Assembly: GCF_900104385.1 (NCBI RefSeq)
Contig: NZ_FNJA01000001.1
Coordinates: 718,386-782,385 of the forward strand
Origin: Rhodoferax sp. OV413
GTDB taxonomy: Bacteria > Pseudomonadota > Gammaproteobacteria > Burkholderiales > Burkholderiaceae_C
DNA: 64,000 bases
Direction: 5' to 3'
Shown: one piece after another, positions 8,724-18,507 of the stretch
Layout of the letters: each line of letters opens with the position of its first letter
Position numbering within the stretch: the stretch's first letter is position 1
Position numbers and translations under genes: made by a program
The notes under the pieces: generated by a model
What the model was told of the DNA's origin: nothing
Seen by the model: only the letters and a program-made list of their open reading frames with translations
The model's database searches: none

Positions 8724-10142
8724 ATGAACTGGCCCGCCCGCCCCACCCGCTCGCTGCGCAGCACCCTGCTGCTGGGCATCTTGCTGCCGGTGCTGGCGGT
8801 GGTGGCCATCAACTCGGTCAACCAATACCGGCAGACCCTGGCCGCCATCAACATCGCCTACGACCGCACCCTGCTGGCATCGGCCAAGTCGATTGGCGAA
8901 CAGCTGGACGTGGACGGTTACGACGAGAAATCGGTGCTGCGCTCCACCGTGCCCTACTCGGCGCTGGAGGCCTTCGAGGCCGACAACAAGAGCAACATCT
9001 TCTACCGCGTCTCCAGCCTGGGCGGTGAAATGGTGTCCGGCTTTGCCGAGCTGCCGTTCTGGCACGGCACCATTCCCAACCGCACCACCTACTCGGCCCT
9101 GGTGGATTTCTATGACGATACCGTAGGCGTTGAGCCGGTGCGCGTAGCCGTGCTGCTGCAGCCCGTGGCCAGCGATACCGGCCGCGCCATGGCAGTGATC
9201 CAGGTGGCCGAAACCCTGGAGCTGCGCCACACCCTGGCACGGCAAATCCTGCTCGACACCCTGTGGCACCAGGCCGCGCTGATCGCCTTGATCGCCTTGG
9301 TGGTGGTACTGGTGGTGCAGCGCGCCACCCGGCCGGTACGCAAGCTCAGCGACCTGCTGCAGACCCGGCCTGAGGGCGACCTGACCCACCTGAGCGCCCC
9401 CGACGCGCCCCGCGAACTGCGCCCCCTGGTCGACGCCACCAACCAGGTGATGGACCGGCTGCAGCACCTGCTGGACCACCAGAAGCGCTTTGTGCGCGAC
9501 GCCTCCCACCAGCTGCGCACCCCACTGGCGGTGCTGAAAACCCAGGTCCAGTCGGCGCTGCGCAACGACGTCGAGCCACGCCAGGCGCTGCTGGAAATCA
9601 ACGCCACCGTCGACCGCGCCACCACCCTGGCGAACCAGATGCTGGCCCTGGCCAAGGTCGAGCAGCTGCGGCAGCAGGCCAATGCCAGCGTGCGCGACTG
9701 GTCGGAGGTGGTACGCGCGGTGGCGCTCGACCTGTCGCCGCTGCTGGCCGACAAGGACATAGACTTTGCCATCCACACCACGCCTACCCCGGTACTGGCC
9801 CACGATTGGATGCTGCGCGAACTGGCGCGCAACCTGCTGCACAACGCCATCAAGCAAACCCCGGTCGGCAGCGTGCTGGAGGTGCAGCTGGTGGCCGACG
9901 GTGGGCAGGCCAGCCTGTGCATTGCCGACAGCGGCCCGGGCATCAGCGCCGAGCTGGCGAAGCGCCTGTACCAGCCGTTTTCGGCCGGCGATGTGCACCA
10001 CGGTTCGGGTATGGGCCTGGCCATCTGCCACGAGATCGTGCAAGCCCTGGGCGGCCAGATTGCGCTGGTGAACCGCGAGCTGCAAGGGCATCGCGTCGGC
10101 CTGAATGCCACGGTGCGCCTGCCACTGGTTCAGAATACCTGA
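8724..10142 (+). CDS. tctE: Sensor histidine kinase TctE
   Basis: 472 residues from the ATG at 8724; a GTG at 8706 would overlap tctD by eight bases. A transmembrane helix at about 14-35 (LRSTLLLGILLPVLAVVAIN) is followed by the periplasmic TctE sensor domain, then a second helix near 190-205. The H box RDASHQLRTPL has the phospho-His at about 262. The ATPase domain shows an N box (LLHNAIKQTP) and a G1 box (IADSGPGIS). It senses carboxylates outside the inner membrane and phosphorylates TctD. hslR starts two bases after its stop codon, suggesting read-through or coupling. Confidence 0.92.
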   Translation: MNWPARPTRSLRSTLLLGILLPVLAVVAINSVNQYRQTLAAINIAYDRTLLASAKSIGEQLDVDGYDEKSVLRSTVPYSALEAFEADNKSNIFYRVSSLGGEMVSGFAELPFWHGTIPNRTTYSALVDFYDDTVGVEPVRVAVLLQPVASDTGRAMAVIQVAETLELRHTLARQILLDTLWHQAALIALIALVVVLVVQRATRPVRKLSDLLQTRPEGDLTHLSAPDAPRELRPLVDATNQVMDRLQHLLDHQKRFVRDASHQLRTPLAVLKTQVQSALRNDVEPRQALLEINATVDRATTLANQMLALAKVEQLRQQANASVRDWSEVVRAVALDLSPLLADKDIDFAIHTTPTPVLAHDWMLRELARNLLHNAIKQTPVGSVLEVQLVADGGQASLCIADSGPGISAELAKRLYQPFSAGDVHHGSGMGLAICHEIVQALGGQIALVNRELQGHRVGLNATVRLPLVQNT

Positions 10143-10144
10143 CC

Positions 10145-10567
10145 ATGGACAAACTACGCATAGACAAGTGGCTCTGGGCGGCACGCTTCTACAAGACCCG
10201 CAGCCTGGCCACCGAAGAGGTCAACAAGGGCCGGGTGCAGGTTGGCGGCCAGGACGTGAAGCCGGCCCGCGAAGTCAAGGCCGGCGACCACATCACGCTG
10301 CGCAGCGGGCCGGTGGTGCGCACCATCGTGGTGGTCGGCATCAGCCAGGCCCGCGGCCCGGCACCGGTAGCCCAAACCCTGTACAGCGAAACCCCCGAGA
10401 GCCTGCAGGCCCGCACCGCTGCTGCCGAACAGCGCCGGCTGGCCCCCGAGCCGGCGCACAGCCTGGACCACGGCCGCCCCACCAAGCGCCAGCGGCGCGC
10501 AATCAACGAATGGGACCAGGCCGGCCAGGGCTGGGGCGACCGCTGGAGCGCCTCGGTGGACGATTAG
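10145..10567 (+). CDS. hslR: Ribosome-associated heat shock protein Hsp15 (S4 domain)
   Basis: 140 residues, starting MDKLRIDKWLWAARFYKTRS, the diagnostic amino end of Hsp15. The S4 RNA-binding fold is followed by a basic tail with KRQRRAIN. Hsp15 binds stalled 50S subunits carrying nascent chain and helps recycle them. The ATG lies two bases after tctE, so it is probably co-transcribed with the regulators, without any known functional link. It faces the Bug-family gene convergently, with five bases between stops. Confidence 0.92.
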   Translation: MDKLRIDKWLWAARFYKTRSLATEEVNKGRVQVGGQDVKPAREVKAGDHITLRSGPVVRTIVVVGISQARGPAPVAQTLYSETPESLQARTAAAEQRRLAPEPAHSLDHGRPTKRQRRAINEWDQAGQGWGDRWSASVDD

Positions 10568-10572
10568 CCGGC

Positions 10573-11538
10573 TTACTCCAGCCGAATCCCCTTCTGCCCG
10601 ATCAGCCCGCGCATCAGGCCCATCTCTTCCTGCACCCGGCGCTGAAGCCCGGCGGGCGAGGTGCCCACCGCCTGCCAGCCCTGGTGGAACAGCTTGGCGC
10701 GGACCTCGGGGTCGCGGTAGATCTTGGCGATCTCGATGGCTAGCCGGGCCTGGGCAGCCTTGGACAGACTGGCCGGGCCGATCAGCGCGTTCCACACCTC
10801 CAGGTTGAAGTCGCGCACCCCGGCTTCGGCCAGCGACGGCACATCGGGCACCAGCGCGCTGCGGCCGCCGGCCAGGCCGATGGCGCGCAGCTTGCCGGAC
10901 TTCACCTGCGGCATGGCCAGGCTAGGCGGCAGCAAAGCCATCTGGATCTGTCCGCCCAGCAAGGCCGTCACCGCCTGTGGATTGCCCTGGAACGGGATGT
11001 GCAGCGGCGCCATGCCCGGCACCTTGGCGGCCAGCAGCTCCAGCCCCAGATGCGCAACCGTGCCATTGCCAGGCGAGCCGTAGTTCCAGCTGGCGCCGCC
11101 CTGGCGCGCGGCCTCGAAGAACGCCGCCCCGCCCGGCAGGCTGGCCGGCGCCACCAGCACCAGCGGCGCGGTGGTCAGCAGCGACAGGTAGCAGAAGTCC
11201 TTGGCCGGGTCATAAGGCAGCTGCGGATACAGCATCTTGGCCGAGGTCAGGTTGCCGTTGATGACGACGCCCAGGGTGTGGTCGTCGGTGGCCTTGGCCA
11301 CCGCATCCGCGGCGATGTTGCCAGAGGCACCGGGCTTGTTTTCCACGATCACCGGCTGGCCCAGCACCTTGCCCAGCGCATCGGCCAAAGTGCGGGCCGA
11401 AATATCGGGCGACGAGCCGCCAGCAAAGCCCACCAGGATGCGCACCGGCTTGGTCGGCCAGGCCGGTTCAGCCAACGCGGGAGCGGCCAGTCCGGCCAGG
11501 GCCAGCAAGGAAACCAGGGTTGCAGTACGTCGTTGCAT
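10573..11538 (-). CDS. Orphan Bug-family (TctC-like) periplasmic solute-binding protein
   Basis: 321 residues from the ATG at 11538. The signal peptide MQRRTATLVSLLALAGLAAP ends ALA|E. The mature part starts with the Bug signature WPTKPVRILVGFAGGSSPD and has the ENKPGASGNIAADAV loop. It is a periplasmic receptor for an unknown small acid. Unlike the tctC above it has no permease genes beside it. The Bug family is heavily expanded in Comamonadaceae and orphans probably share a common TctAB. Longer in-frame starts exist upstream but would bury the signal peptide. Confidence 0.88.
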   Translation of the reverse strand: MQRRTATLVSLLALAGLAAPALAEPAWPTKPVRILVGFAGGSSPDISARTLADALGKVLGQPVIVENKPGASGNIAADAVAKATDDHTLGVVINGNLTSAKMLYPQLPYDPAKDFCYLSLLTTAPLVLVAPASLPGGAAFFEAARQGGASWNYGSPGNGTVAHLGLELLAAKVPGMAPLHIPFQGNPQAVTALLGGQIQMALLPPSLAMPQVKSGKLRAIGLAGGRSALVPDVPSLAEAGVRDFNLEVWNALIGPASLSKAAQARLAIEIAKIYRDPEVRAKLFHQGWQAVGTSPAGLQRRVQEEMGLMRGLIGQKGIRLE

Positions 11539-11666
11539 GGGTATTAGCGCCATTTTTGAAAAGACTGGATTCTCGCCCGCCAAATAACCACAGCCCCGAT
11601 GCCGGAACCCCAAAGCACCCAGCGCCCGCCCGCGGACAGCTGCTACGCTGGCACACCGTGGCAGCA

Positions 11667-11740
11667 AATAGCTATCACTTTAGTAGCTGCTTGCACTTAT
11701 TAAATAAGCGCTACGGCCGTTTTTTATATAAATTTTTATA
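11667..11740 (+). repeat. Interspersed palindromic element (degenerate intergenic copy)
   Basis: AAATAGCTATCACTTTAGTA, then GCTGCTTGCACTTATTAAAT, AAGCGCTACGGCCGTTTTTT. This is a degenerate, possibly doubled copy of the element. The 348-base gene-free interval 11539-11886 contains this copy and the 105-base repeat, and I see no gene in it. Confidence 0.6.
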
Positions 11741-11773
11741 AGCACCTCCGACCAGGCTTCAGACACCACGCAC

Positions 11774-11878
11774 GCCCTTCCAGAAACACCGCAGAACTGG
11801 CTTCGCCAGGCTGCTGGTGTTGCCCCCTGCAAGGGGGTTGGCGAAAGACGCGCAGCGCTGCAGCCTGGGGGTGAGCCA
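11774..11878 (-). repeat. 105-base dispersed repeat, copy B (inverted relative to copy A)
   Basis: The reverse complement matches 2897-3001 with about six differences over 105 bases. It ends eight bases before the start codon of the flavin monooxygenase gene, so the short hairpins it encodes would sit in that transcript's leader or overlap its promoter. Confidence 0.85.
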
Positions 11879-11886
11879 ACTCCAGC

Positions 11887-12885
<999 letters not shown>

Positions 12886-14676
12886 TCAGGCCAGGGCTTC
12901 CAGCAGGCCGGGCGCGGTAGGCTCGGCATCGGTTCGGCGCAGGCAGTGCTTGCCCTCCTGCTTGCCCAGGTACATGGCGGCGTCGGCGCGTTTGATCAGG
13001 GTCAGCGCGTCGCTGCCGTCGTGTGGAGCCAGCGCGTAGCCTATGGTCATGCCGACCTGGCAGCGCTGCTCGCGCAGCTGGAACGGCTCGCGGAACGCAT
13101 CCAGCAGCTCCTGCCCCAGCTCCTGCGCCTGCTCGTCACGGTGCAAGCCACCGGCCATGACCACAAACTCATCTCCGCCCAACCGCGCCACCACGTCGTT
13201 GTGCCGCATCAGCTGCTGCAGCCTATCGGCCACAGCAATCAACAGCTCGTCACCCACATCATGGCCATACCGGTCGTTGACGGGCTTGAAGCCGTCCAAG
13301 TCCAACACAAAGATGGCCACAAGATTGTCGATGGTGCAGTGTGGCAGGGCCGCGGTCAGCGCGGCGCTGAGGCCGCGGCGGTTCGGCAGGCCGGTCAGCG
13401 GGTCGGTGTGGGCCAGGGAGTGCATGGCGTCGCGCTCCTGGTTGGCCCGCTTGGCCGCGTGCTGTACCGCAGTGGAACGCAGGCTGAGCAAGCGCATCAG
13501 CAGCATGGTGTCAAGCAGCGTGGCCAGCTGCACCGAATGCTGGGTCCAGCCGTTCATCGGGATGTGGCCGAAGATCACGCCCGTCATGGTGGCGGCCGCC
13601 GAGAAGTACAGCAAGGCCCCAAGCAAGATGTAGATGCCCATCGAATCCCCCTGCCGCACCCGGCGGATCGCCCCCGGCAAGGCCAGCAAGGTGGGCGTCA
13701 AGCCCAGCACGCCGATGATGGCGCTGACGGCGCGGGTGGTCAGGCCGTCGGCCGCAAACACCAGCGCCACCACCACGGTCAGCAGGGCGCCGCTCTTCAT
13801 CACGCGGCTGAAGAAGCGGTGGCTGTCCGGCCCCAGCAGCACATGCTCGAAGAACAGGAAGAAGCCGCAGCTGGACATCAACGCGGCCAGCGGCGCCATG
13901 TGCAGCTCCATCCAGCGGTTGCCAGGCCACAGATACTGCGCGCCAATGCCGAACTGCAGTAGCGAGAACAGCAGGCCTCCGCCCACGATCAAGGCGTACT
14001 TCATGAACACCAGGTCGCGCAGGCCTAGCCAGTGCGTCAGGCTGTAGGCCAGCAGGCACAGCGACAAGCCGATCATCAGTCCCTGCAGCATTTGTTCGCG
14101 CAGCGCCTGGACCAGAAACGCCGCCGGCGTGCTCAAGGTAATGGGCACCACCATGGCGCCGGTGGTCTCAATGCGCAACAGCAGGGTATAGCTCTGGCCG
14201 GGCTGCAGCTGCACGATCATGCTGTGCGAGCGCGAGGCGCGTGGATGGTCTGGGTCCATCTGCAGATTGCCCATCAGTGCCTGCTGTTCGATCTGGCCGC
14301 CGCGCACCAGGTAGGCGTCGATGCGGTTCAGCACCGGGTAGTCGATGTCCAGCACCCGCTGCAGGCCGGCGCTGGCGTCCACGCTGAACGGCACCCTCAG
14401 CCACACCGGCTCAGGCCGCAGGCCCAGGGTGGAATGGGCGCCGCGGGGCGGCTCAAACAGCGGGGTCTGCTGGAGTATTTGCGCAATGTCCAGCTGGCGA
14501 CCCGGGTCGGGCAGGATGCTGACAGACTGCCACAGATCGATCTGCGGCGTGTCCTCGTGCACCACCAGGGGCGCGGCCAGGCCCAGCAGGGGCAAAGCCG
14601 CCAGCCAGCCCAGCGCCCACCGGCCGAAAAGACGGGTCAGCTGGCGGAACAGGAACATCGGGGCCAATCGCTGCAT
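12886..14676 (-). CDS. 7TMR-DISM diguanylate cyclase (GGDEF)
   Basis: 596 residues from the ATG at 14676; a TTG three codons upstream overlaps the preceding gene. After a signal segment comes a periplasmic DISM extracellular domain (about 35-175), then seven hydrophobic helices (about 180-390), a short coiled linker and a GGDEF domain (about 420-580). The active site LGGDEFVV is intact and the inhibitory site RHND lies five residues before it, so cyclic-di-GMP synthesis with product inhibition is expected. DISM domains are thought to bind carbohydrate-like ligands. The gene is close behind the DUF2236 gene on the same strand and may be co-transcribed with it. Confidence 0.9.
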   Translation of the reverse strand: MQRLAPMFLFRQLTRLFGRWALGWLAALPLLGLAAPLVVHEDTPQIDLWQSVSILPDPGRQLDIAQILQQTPLFEPPRGAHSTLGLRPEPVWLRVPFSVDASAGLQRVLDIDYPVLNRIDAYLVRGGQIEQQALMGNLQMDPDHPRASRSHSMIVQLQPGQSYTLLLRIETTGAMVVPITLSTPAAFLVQALREQMLQGLMIGLSLCLLAYSLTHWLGLRDLVFMKYALIVGGGLLFSLLQFGIGAQYLWPGNRWMELHMAPLAALMSSCGFFLFFEHVLLGPDSHRFFSRVMKSGALLTVVVALVFAADGLTTRAVSAIIGVLGLTPTLLALPGAIRRVRQGDSMGIYILLGALLYFSAAATMTGVIFGHIPMNGWTQHSVQLATLLDTMLLMRLLSLRSTAVQHAAKRANQERDAMHSLAHTDPLTGLPNRRGLSAALTAALPHCTIDNLVAIFVLDLDGFKPVNDRYGHDVGDELLIAVADRLQQLMRHNDVVARLGGDEFVVMAGGLHRDEQAQELGQELLDAFREPFQLREQRCQVGMTIGYALAPHDGSDALTLIKRADAAMYLGKQEGKHCLRRTDAEPTAPGLLEALA

Positions 14677-14681
14677 GGGAG

Positions 14682-16088
14682 TCAAGTGGCGCGCGACGAT
14701 TGGCGCCAGCTGCCGCGGGTCGTCATGCGGTCTTCCAGGCGGTTCATCCAGCGTGGCGCCTTGGGGTCATCGCTCCACTGGTCCATCATGCCGCCCACCT
14801 GGTCGAGCAGGCGCTGCGGCAGCTTCAGCGGCCGGGTCTGGTCCATCAATAGCTGGGCCATGAACTGGTAGCCGAGGATGCGGGTGATGAAGCGCGATAT
14901 CGAGAATTCGGGGAACACCCAGCGCACCACCGTGTCGATGCCGCGCACCAAGGCCATGCACAGCGTAAACGCCATGCGCGACAACCAGGCCACCGGCCCG
15001 GTCAGGCCCAGGGCCTGCATGGTGGCACCGCCGCACAGATAACCGGTGATCAGCACTGGGAACGGCCGCACCAGCCGCCAGGGAATCACCTGCTCCATCA
15101 CGTTCATCAGCGCCAGGGCCAGCGGCGGCCGCGGGTCGGGCGTGACCGGGTGGGCCTGGCCGTCGGCCTGGAAGCGGGCGAACAGGGTTTCGGCCTGGGC
15201 CATGGTGTCGGCCATGAGGCTGCGCTCGATGCCGAGCACATGGCCGACCACGTTCCAGGCGTGCAGATAGGCTTCCTCGTCCGCCGCGGGCAAGGCCAGG
15301 CCCAGGCGGCGCAAGCTGCGTAGAAAAACATAGCCGAAGGTGAGCAAGGTATAGGCCAGTTCCTGCTGGTTGCAGGGCAGTCCGTCGTCGCGGGTGTTCC
15401 AGCCGCGCGCAAACAAGGCCTGGTACATGTCCTGGGAGCTATCGGCCAACGCGGGCACGGGGGCGGCATCGGCCTGCAAGGCTTCGGTCGGGCTGCCGCG
15501 CAGGATCAGATGCCGCACCATCGCATGGATCAGGCGCACCTTGAGCACCTGGGCCACGCCGGCGCCGCTGGCGTCGGTCAAGCCGCCGTGCAACATCACC
15601 GGGAACACCATGGCCGCGGTGGCACGGATGCGGTAGTCGGTGCGCTGCACCAGTTGGCCGGTGTCTTGCAGCACGGCCGCCAGGTCGGGCACCACATAAC
15701 ACTCGGGCAGGCTGGAGCAAAACAACAGCACGCAGGACAAGGCGCCAAAGTCCATGAACAGGACTTCGGCGCGCTGGATTTTTGCAGGGTCGGCCCAGTC
15801 GGGCAGCACCTGCGCGGCCTGCAGATAGGCTTGCAGGGCCGCAGCCATTTCGGGTGGTGTGTCGGGCGGCGCTTGCCAGCCGGGCAGCTGGGCATTGCTC
15901 TGCCACTGGCCAATAAGCCGGTTCACCTGGGCGATGCGCAGCCACTGGTCAGCCTGCGCCAGGGTGCGCGCGCTGGCGCTGGCGCTGGCGGTGTCGGGTA
16001 CCGAAGGCCAGGGTCCTACGATGCCGGCAATCGTGCTGTCGGCCAAAGGATCGGCTTGGAAGGAAGGCGTGGCGGTATCAGGGTGCAA
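14682..16088 (-). CDS. DUF2236 oxygenase-like protein (MpaB / latex-clearing-protein fold)
   Basis: 468 residues. The central region matches my memory of the DUF2236 family, which includes the haem-dependent rubber oxygenase Lcp and fungal MpaB: KVRLIHAMVRHLIL at about 180-193 contains the conserved R..H..vR with the probable haem-ligand His, and YLHAWNVVGHVLGIERSLM (about 271-289) is another family block. Hydrophobic helices lie in the last third (LVRPFPVLITGYLCG; WLSRMAFTLCMALV). No signal peptide is visible. The reaction is unknown; b-type haem oxygenation of a lipid-like substrate is a family-based guess. The stop codon lies five bases before the cyclase gene. Confidence 0.72.
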   Translation of the reverse strand: MHPDTATPSFQADPLADSTIAGIVGPWPSVPDTASASASARTLAQADQWLRIAQVNRLIGQWQSNAQLPGWQAPPDTPPEMAAALQAYLQAAQVLPDWADPAKIQRAEVLFMDFGALSCVLLFCSSLPECYVVPDLAAVLQDTGQLVQRTDYRIRATAAMVFPVMLHGGLTDASGAGVAQVLKVRLIHAMVRHLILRGSPTEALQADAAPVPALADSSQDMYQALFARGWNTRDDGLPCNQQELAYTLLTFGYVFLRSLRRLGLALPAADEEAYLHAWNVVGHVLGIERSLMADTMAQAETLFARFQADGQAHPVTPDPRPPLALALMNVMEQVIPWRLVRPFPVLITGYLCGGATMQALGLTGPVAWLSRMAFTLCMALVRGIDTVVRWVFPEFSISRFITRILGYQFMAQLLMDQTRPLKLPQRLLDQVGGMMDQWSDDPKAPRWMNRLEDRMTTRGSWRQSSRAT

Positions 16089-16169
16089 GTGCAGAGTCCT
16101 GTAAGGCGGTCGGGGTAACCCCGCATTCTAGGGGCTCCATACGACACTCCATACAAAGCCAGTACACAG

Positions 16170-16379
16170 CTACTTGCGCAAGGGCCTCAGCAGATCCGAC
16201 AAGCCGTTGTGGTCGATCTCGTGCATCAAGGCCAGCAGCCGGCCGATGTCGCCGGGCGGAAAGCCTTCGCGCGCAAACCAGTTGAGGTAGTTGCCTGGCA
16301 GGTCGGCAATCAGGGTGCCCTGGTGCTTGCCAAAAGGCATTTGCACGGTGACCAGGCGTTGGAGTTGTTCGGAGTCCAT
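16170..16379 (-). CDS. DUF3820 family small protein
   Basis: 69 residues from the ATG at 16377-16379: MDSEQLQRLVTVQMPFGKHQ with the conserved PFGKH..GtL..DLP.nYL.WF and GFP.G..G.LL.L..EI..NGL. The family is small and cytosolic, related to the carboxy-terminal part of some exonuclease-like proteins; its function is not established. The frame is open far upstream, but only this segment carries family residues and the rest overlaps the divergent oxidoreductase. It sits 24 bases from that divergent start. Confidence 0.85.
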   Translation of the reverse strand: MDSEQLQRLVTVQMPFGKHQGTLIADLPGNYLNWFAREGFPPGDIGRLLALMHEIDHNGLSDLLRPLRK

Positions 16380-16403
16380 GGGCGGCGACTTTACACTGGC
16401 CCC

Positions 16404-17384
16404 ATGCACCAAACCACCACCCCACTGGCCTGGGGCATCATCGGCTGCGGCGCCGTCACCGAACGCAAAAGCGGCCCGGCTTTCAACAAGGTTGCGGGCT
16501 CGCGCCTGGTCGCGGTGATGCGCCGCAATGCCGCGTTGGCCCAGTCGTATGCCGAACGCCATGGCGTGCCGCGCTGGACGTCCGACGCCGACGCGCTGAT
16601 CCACGACCCCGAGGTTAACGCCATCTACATCGCCACCCCGCCCGACAGCCACCATTTCTACGCACTGAAGGTCGCCGTCGCCGGCAAGATCTGCTGCGTG
16701 GAAAAGCCCATGGCACCCAGCCACCGCGAATGCCTGGAGATGGTGGCCGCCTTCGAGGCCGCCGGACTGCCCTTGTTCGTGTCCTACTACCGGCGCTCGC
16801 TGCCGCGCTTTGCGCAGGTCAAGCAGTGGCTGGACCAGGGCGCGATTGGCGCGGTGCGGCATGTCCATTGGTCATTCAGCCGCAAGCCGAATACGGCTGA
16901 CTTGGCCCACACCGCCAATTGGCGCACCGACCCGAAAGTGGCCGGCGGTGGCTATTTTGAAGACCTGGCCAGCCACGGCCTGGACCTGATGGGGCATCTG
17001 CTAGGCGACATCTGCCAGGCCAAAGGCATCGCCAGCAACCAGCAAGGCCTGTACGCGGCGGCAGATGCGGTCAGCGGCGTCTGGCAGTTTGCCAGCGGGG
17101 CTACAGGTTCGGGCTATTGGAATTTTGGTGCGGCTGGTGCGCTGGACGAGATGCTGATCCACGGCAGCCAGGGGCAAATCAAGTTTTCAGTCTTCGGCGA
17201 ACAGCCGGTGCAGCTGCAGACCGCGGATGGCACGCAAAGTCTGGAGATCGCCCACCCGGAAAACATCCAGTTCTTCCACATAGAGAACATGCAAAAGCAC
17301 ATCAATGGACAAGTTCTCCACCCATCGACAGGCCAGACCGCGCAGCGCGCGACCTGGGTGATGGAGCAGATACTGGCCGGCTAA
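16404..17384 (+). CDS. Gfo/Idh/MocA family oxidoreductase
   Basis: 326 residues. The ATG at 16404 is chosen because it places the Rossmann motif WGIIGCGAVTERKSGPA right after the start. The NAD(P)-binding domain contains YIATPPDSHHFYALK and the hallmark EKPMAPS (about 96-102). The carboxy-terminal alpha/beta domain has GGGYFEDLASHGLDLMGHLL with the conserved catalytic-type His. The family oxidises or reduces sugars and related polyols. The substrate is not predictable and no sugar genes are nearby. Its stop shares the CTAA tetranucleotide with the convergent yciH stop. Confidence 0.9.
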   Translation: MHQTTTPLAWGIIGCGAVTERKSGPAFNKVAGSRLVAVMRRNAALAQSYAERHGVPRWTSDADALIHDPEVNAIYIATPPDSHHFYALKVAVAGKICCVEKPMAPSHRECLEMVAAFEAAGLPLFVSYYRRSLPRFAQVKQWLDQGAIGAVRHVHWSFSRKPNTADLAHTANWRTDPKVAGGGYFEDLASHGLDLMGHLLGDICQAKGIASNQQGLYAAADAVSGVWQFASGATGSGYWNFGAAGALDEMLIHGSQGQIKFSVFGEQPVQLQTADGTQSLEIAHPENIQFFHIENMQKHINGQVLHPSTGQTAQRATWVMEQILAG

Positions 17385-17740
17385 CCCCCTGCGCGCTTGA
17401 CCGTATAGCCCTGCTTCTGCAGCAGCGCGATCACCGTGTCACAGTGGTCGCCCTGCACTTCGATCACGCCGTCTTTCACCGTGCCGCCGCTGCCGCAGGC
17501 GGCTTTCAACTGCTTGCCCAGCGTAGTCAGGCCCGCCAGGTCCAGCGGCACGCCTTTCACCAGGGTCACGCCCTTACCGGCCCGGCCCTTGGTTTCGCGC
17601 GACACGCGCACGATGCCGTCGGTCTTGGGCAGCGGCTTCTGGCCGCAGATGCAGTCGGCCACCGGTTTGCGGCAGACCGGGCACATGCGGCCGGTTTCGG
17701 TGGAATACACCAGGCCACCGCTGCTGGCTTTGCTTTTCAT
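17381..17740 (-). CDS. yciH: YciH/SUI1 translation factor-like protein
   Basis: 119 residues. A CPVCRKPVADCIC four-cysteine cluster near residues 20-32 is followed by the eIF1/SUI1 fold, with GRAGKGVTLVKGVPLD and CGSGGTVKDGVIEVQGDHCD, and ends GYTVKRAGG. The bacterial homologue of eIF1 is implicated in start-site fidelity and stress translation. The extra zinc-ribbon-like cysteines are typical of the longer beta/gammaproteobacterial form. A palindromic element lies between its start and ppa. Confidence 0.92.
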   Translation of the reverse strand: MKSKASSGGLVYSTETGRMCPVCRKPVADCICGQKPLPKTDGIVRVSRETKGRAGKGVTLVKGVPLDLAGLTTLGKQLKAACGSGGTVKDGVIEVQGDHCDTVIALLQKQGYTVKRAGG

Positions 17741-17742
17741 AC

Positions 17743-17812
17743 AGTTACTATCAAAAAAATAGCACCTAGCGCTGGTATTACCTGCGCTAGGTGCCGATTT
17801 GGCTTATAAATT
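17743..17812 (+). repeat. Interspersed palindromic element between ppa and yciH
   Basis: TTACTATCAAAAAAATAG, then AGCACCTAGCGC (17761-17772), an 11-base spacer and GCGCTAGGTGC (17784-17794), then GATTTGGCTTATAAATTT. The arms pair almost perfectly. It lies between the minus-strand yciH start and the 3' end of ppa. Confidence 0.82.
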
Positions 17813-18348
17813 TAAGCTTTGGACTTGATGTAGTTGGCCATGCCGTCGGTAATTTCCTTCTTGGCCGCGTCAATGCCTTCCCAGCCAATGACCTTGACCC
17901 ATTTGCCCTTTTCCAGGTCTTTATAGTGTTCGAAGAAATGGCTGATGGCCTTCAGGCGCATCTGGTTCACGTCTTCGATTTTTTGCCAGTGGGTGTAGAT
18001 CGGCAGGATCTTGTCGGTGGGCACGGCCAGCACCTTGCCGTCCACGCCGGCTTCGTCTTCCATCATCAAGATGCCGATGGGGCGGCAGGTCACTACCACG
18101 CCGGGGAACAGCGGGTATGGGGTGATCACCAGCACATCCACAGGGTCGCCGTCGCCGCTCAGGGTCTGGGGCACGTAGCCGTAGTTGGTCGGGTAGTGCA
18201 TGGCCGTGGTCATGAAGCGGTCCACAAAGATCGCGCCGGATTCTTTGTCCACTTCGTACTTGATCGGGTCGGCGTTCATCGGGATTTCGATCACGACGTT
18301 GAAGGCATCGGGGGCGTTCTTGCCTGGGGGTACGTTGTTCAGGGACAT
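17812..18348 (-). CDS. ppa: Soluble inorganic pyrophosphatase (family I)
   Basis: 178 residues, starting [20 protein letters not shown]. Family I hallmarks: [20 protein letters not shown] with the metal-binding DGDPVDVLV at about 66-74, and [15 protein letters not shown] near the end. It hydrolyses cytosolic PPi with Mg2+, pulling biosynthetic reactions forward. A membrane H+-pyrophosphatase, hppA, lies 2 kb away, so both PPi-consuming enzyme types are encoded in the same neighbourhood, with potential competition for PPi. Confidence 0.95.
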   Translation of the reverse strand: MSLNNVPPGKNAPDAFNVVIEIPMNADPIKYEVDKESGAIFVDRFMTTAMHYPTNYGYVPQTLSGDGDPVDVLVITPYPLFPGVVVTCRPIGILMMEDEAGVDGKVLAVPTDKILPIYTHWQKIEDVNQMRLKAISHFFEHYKDLEKGKWVKVIGWEGIDAAKKEITDGMANYIKSKA

Positions 18349-18445
18349 GGTTGTCTATGGAAGTTGAAGTTAAAAAAGCTTGCTTGCTGGGCCGTGATTT
18401 TGCCTCAGCCGGGTGACGCCGGCCTGACGGCCCAGGCTGAAACGG

Positions 18446-18482
18446 AAAAGGCGACACGGCACCTGCATGCCGTGTCGCCTGT
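18446..18482 (-). terminator. Terminator downstream of the 18508-20091 lipoprotein gene
   Basis: AGGCGACACGGCA (18449-18461) and TGCCGTGTCGCCT (18468-18480) form a perfect 13-base stem. Read on the minus strand it is followed by CTTTTCCGTTT. It lies about 30 bases past the lipoprotein stop and upstream of ppa. Confidence 0.82.
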
Positions 18483-18507
18483 TTACAGGGCCTGAGCCCC
18501 GTCCCGT

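Noticed and set aside
8646-10184. A 512-codon minus-strand frame opposite tctE
   Set aside because: Low-complexity antisense translation; tctE has complete kinase motifs.
10573-11538. A second complete tripartite transporter operon
   Set aside because: No tctA or tctB genes flank this binding protein; it is an orphan.
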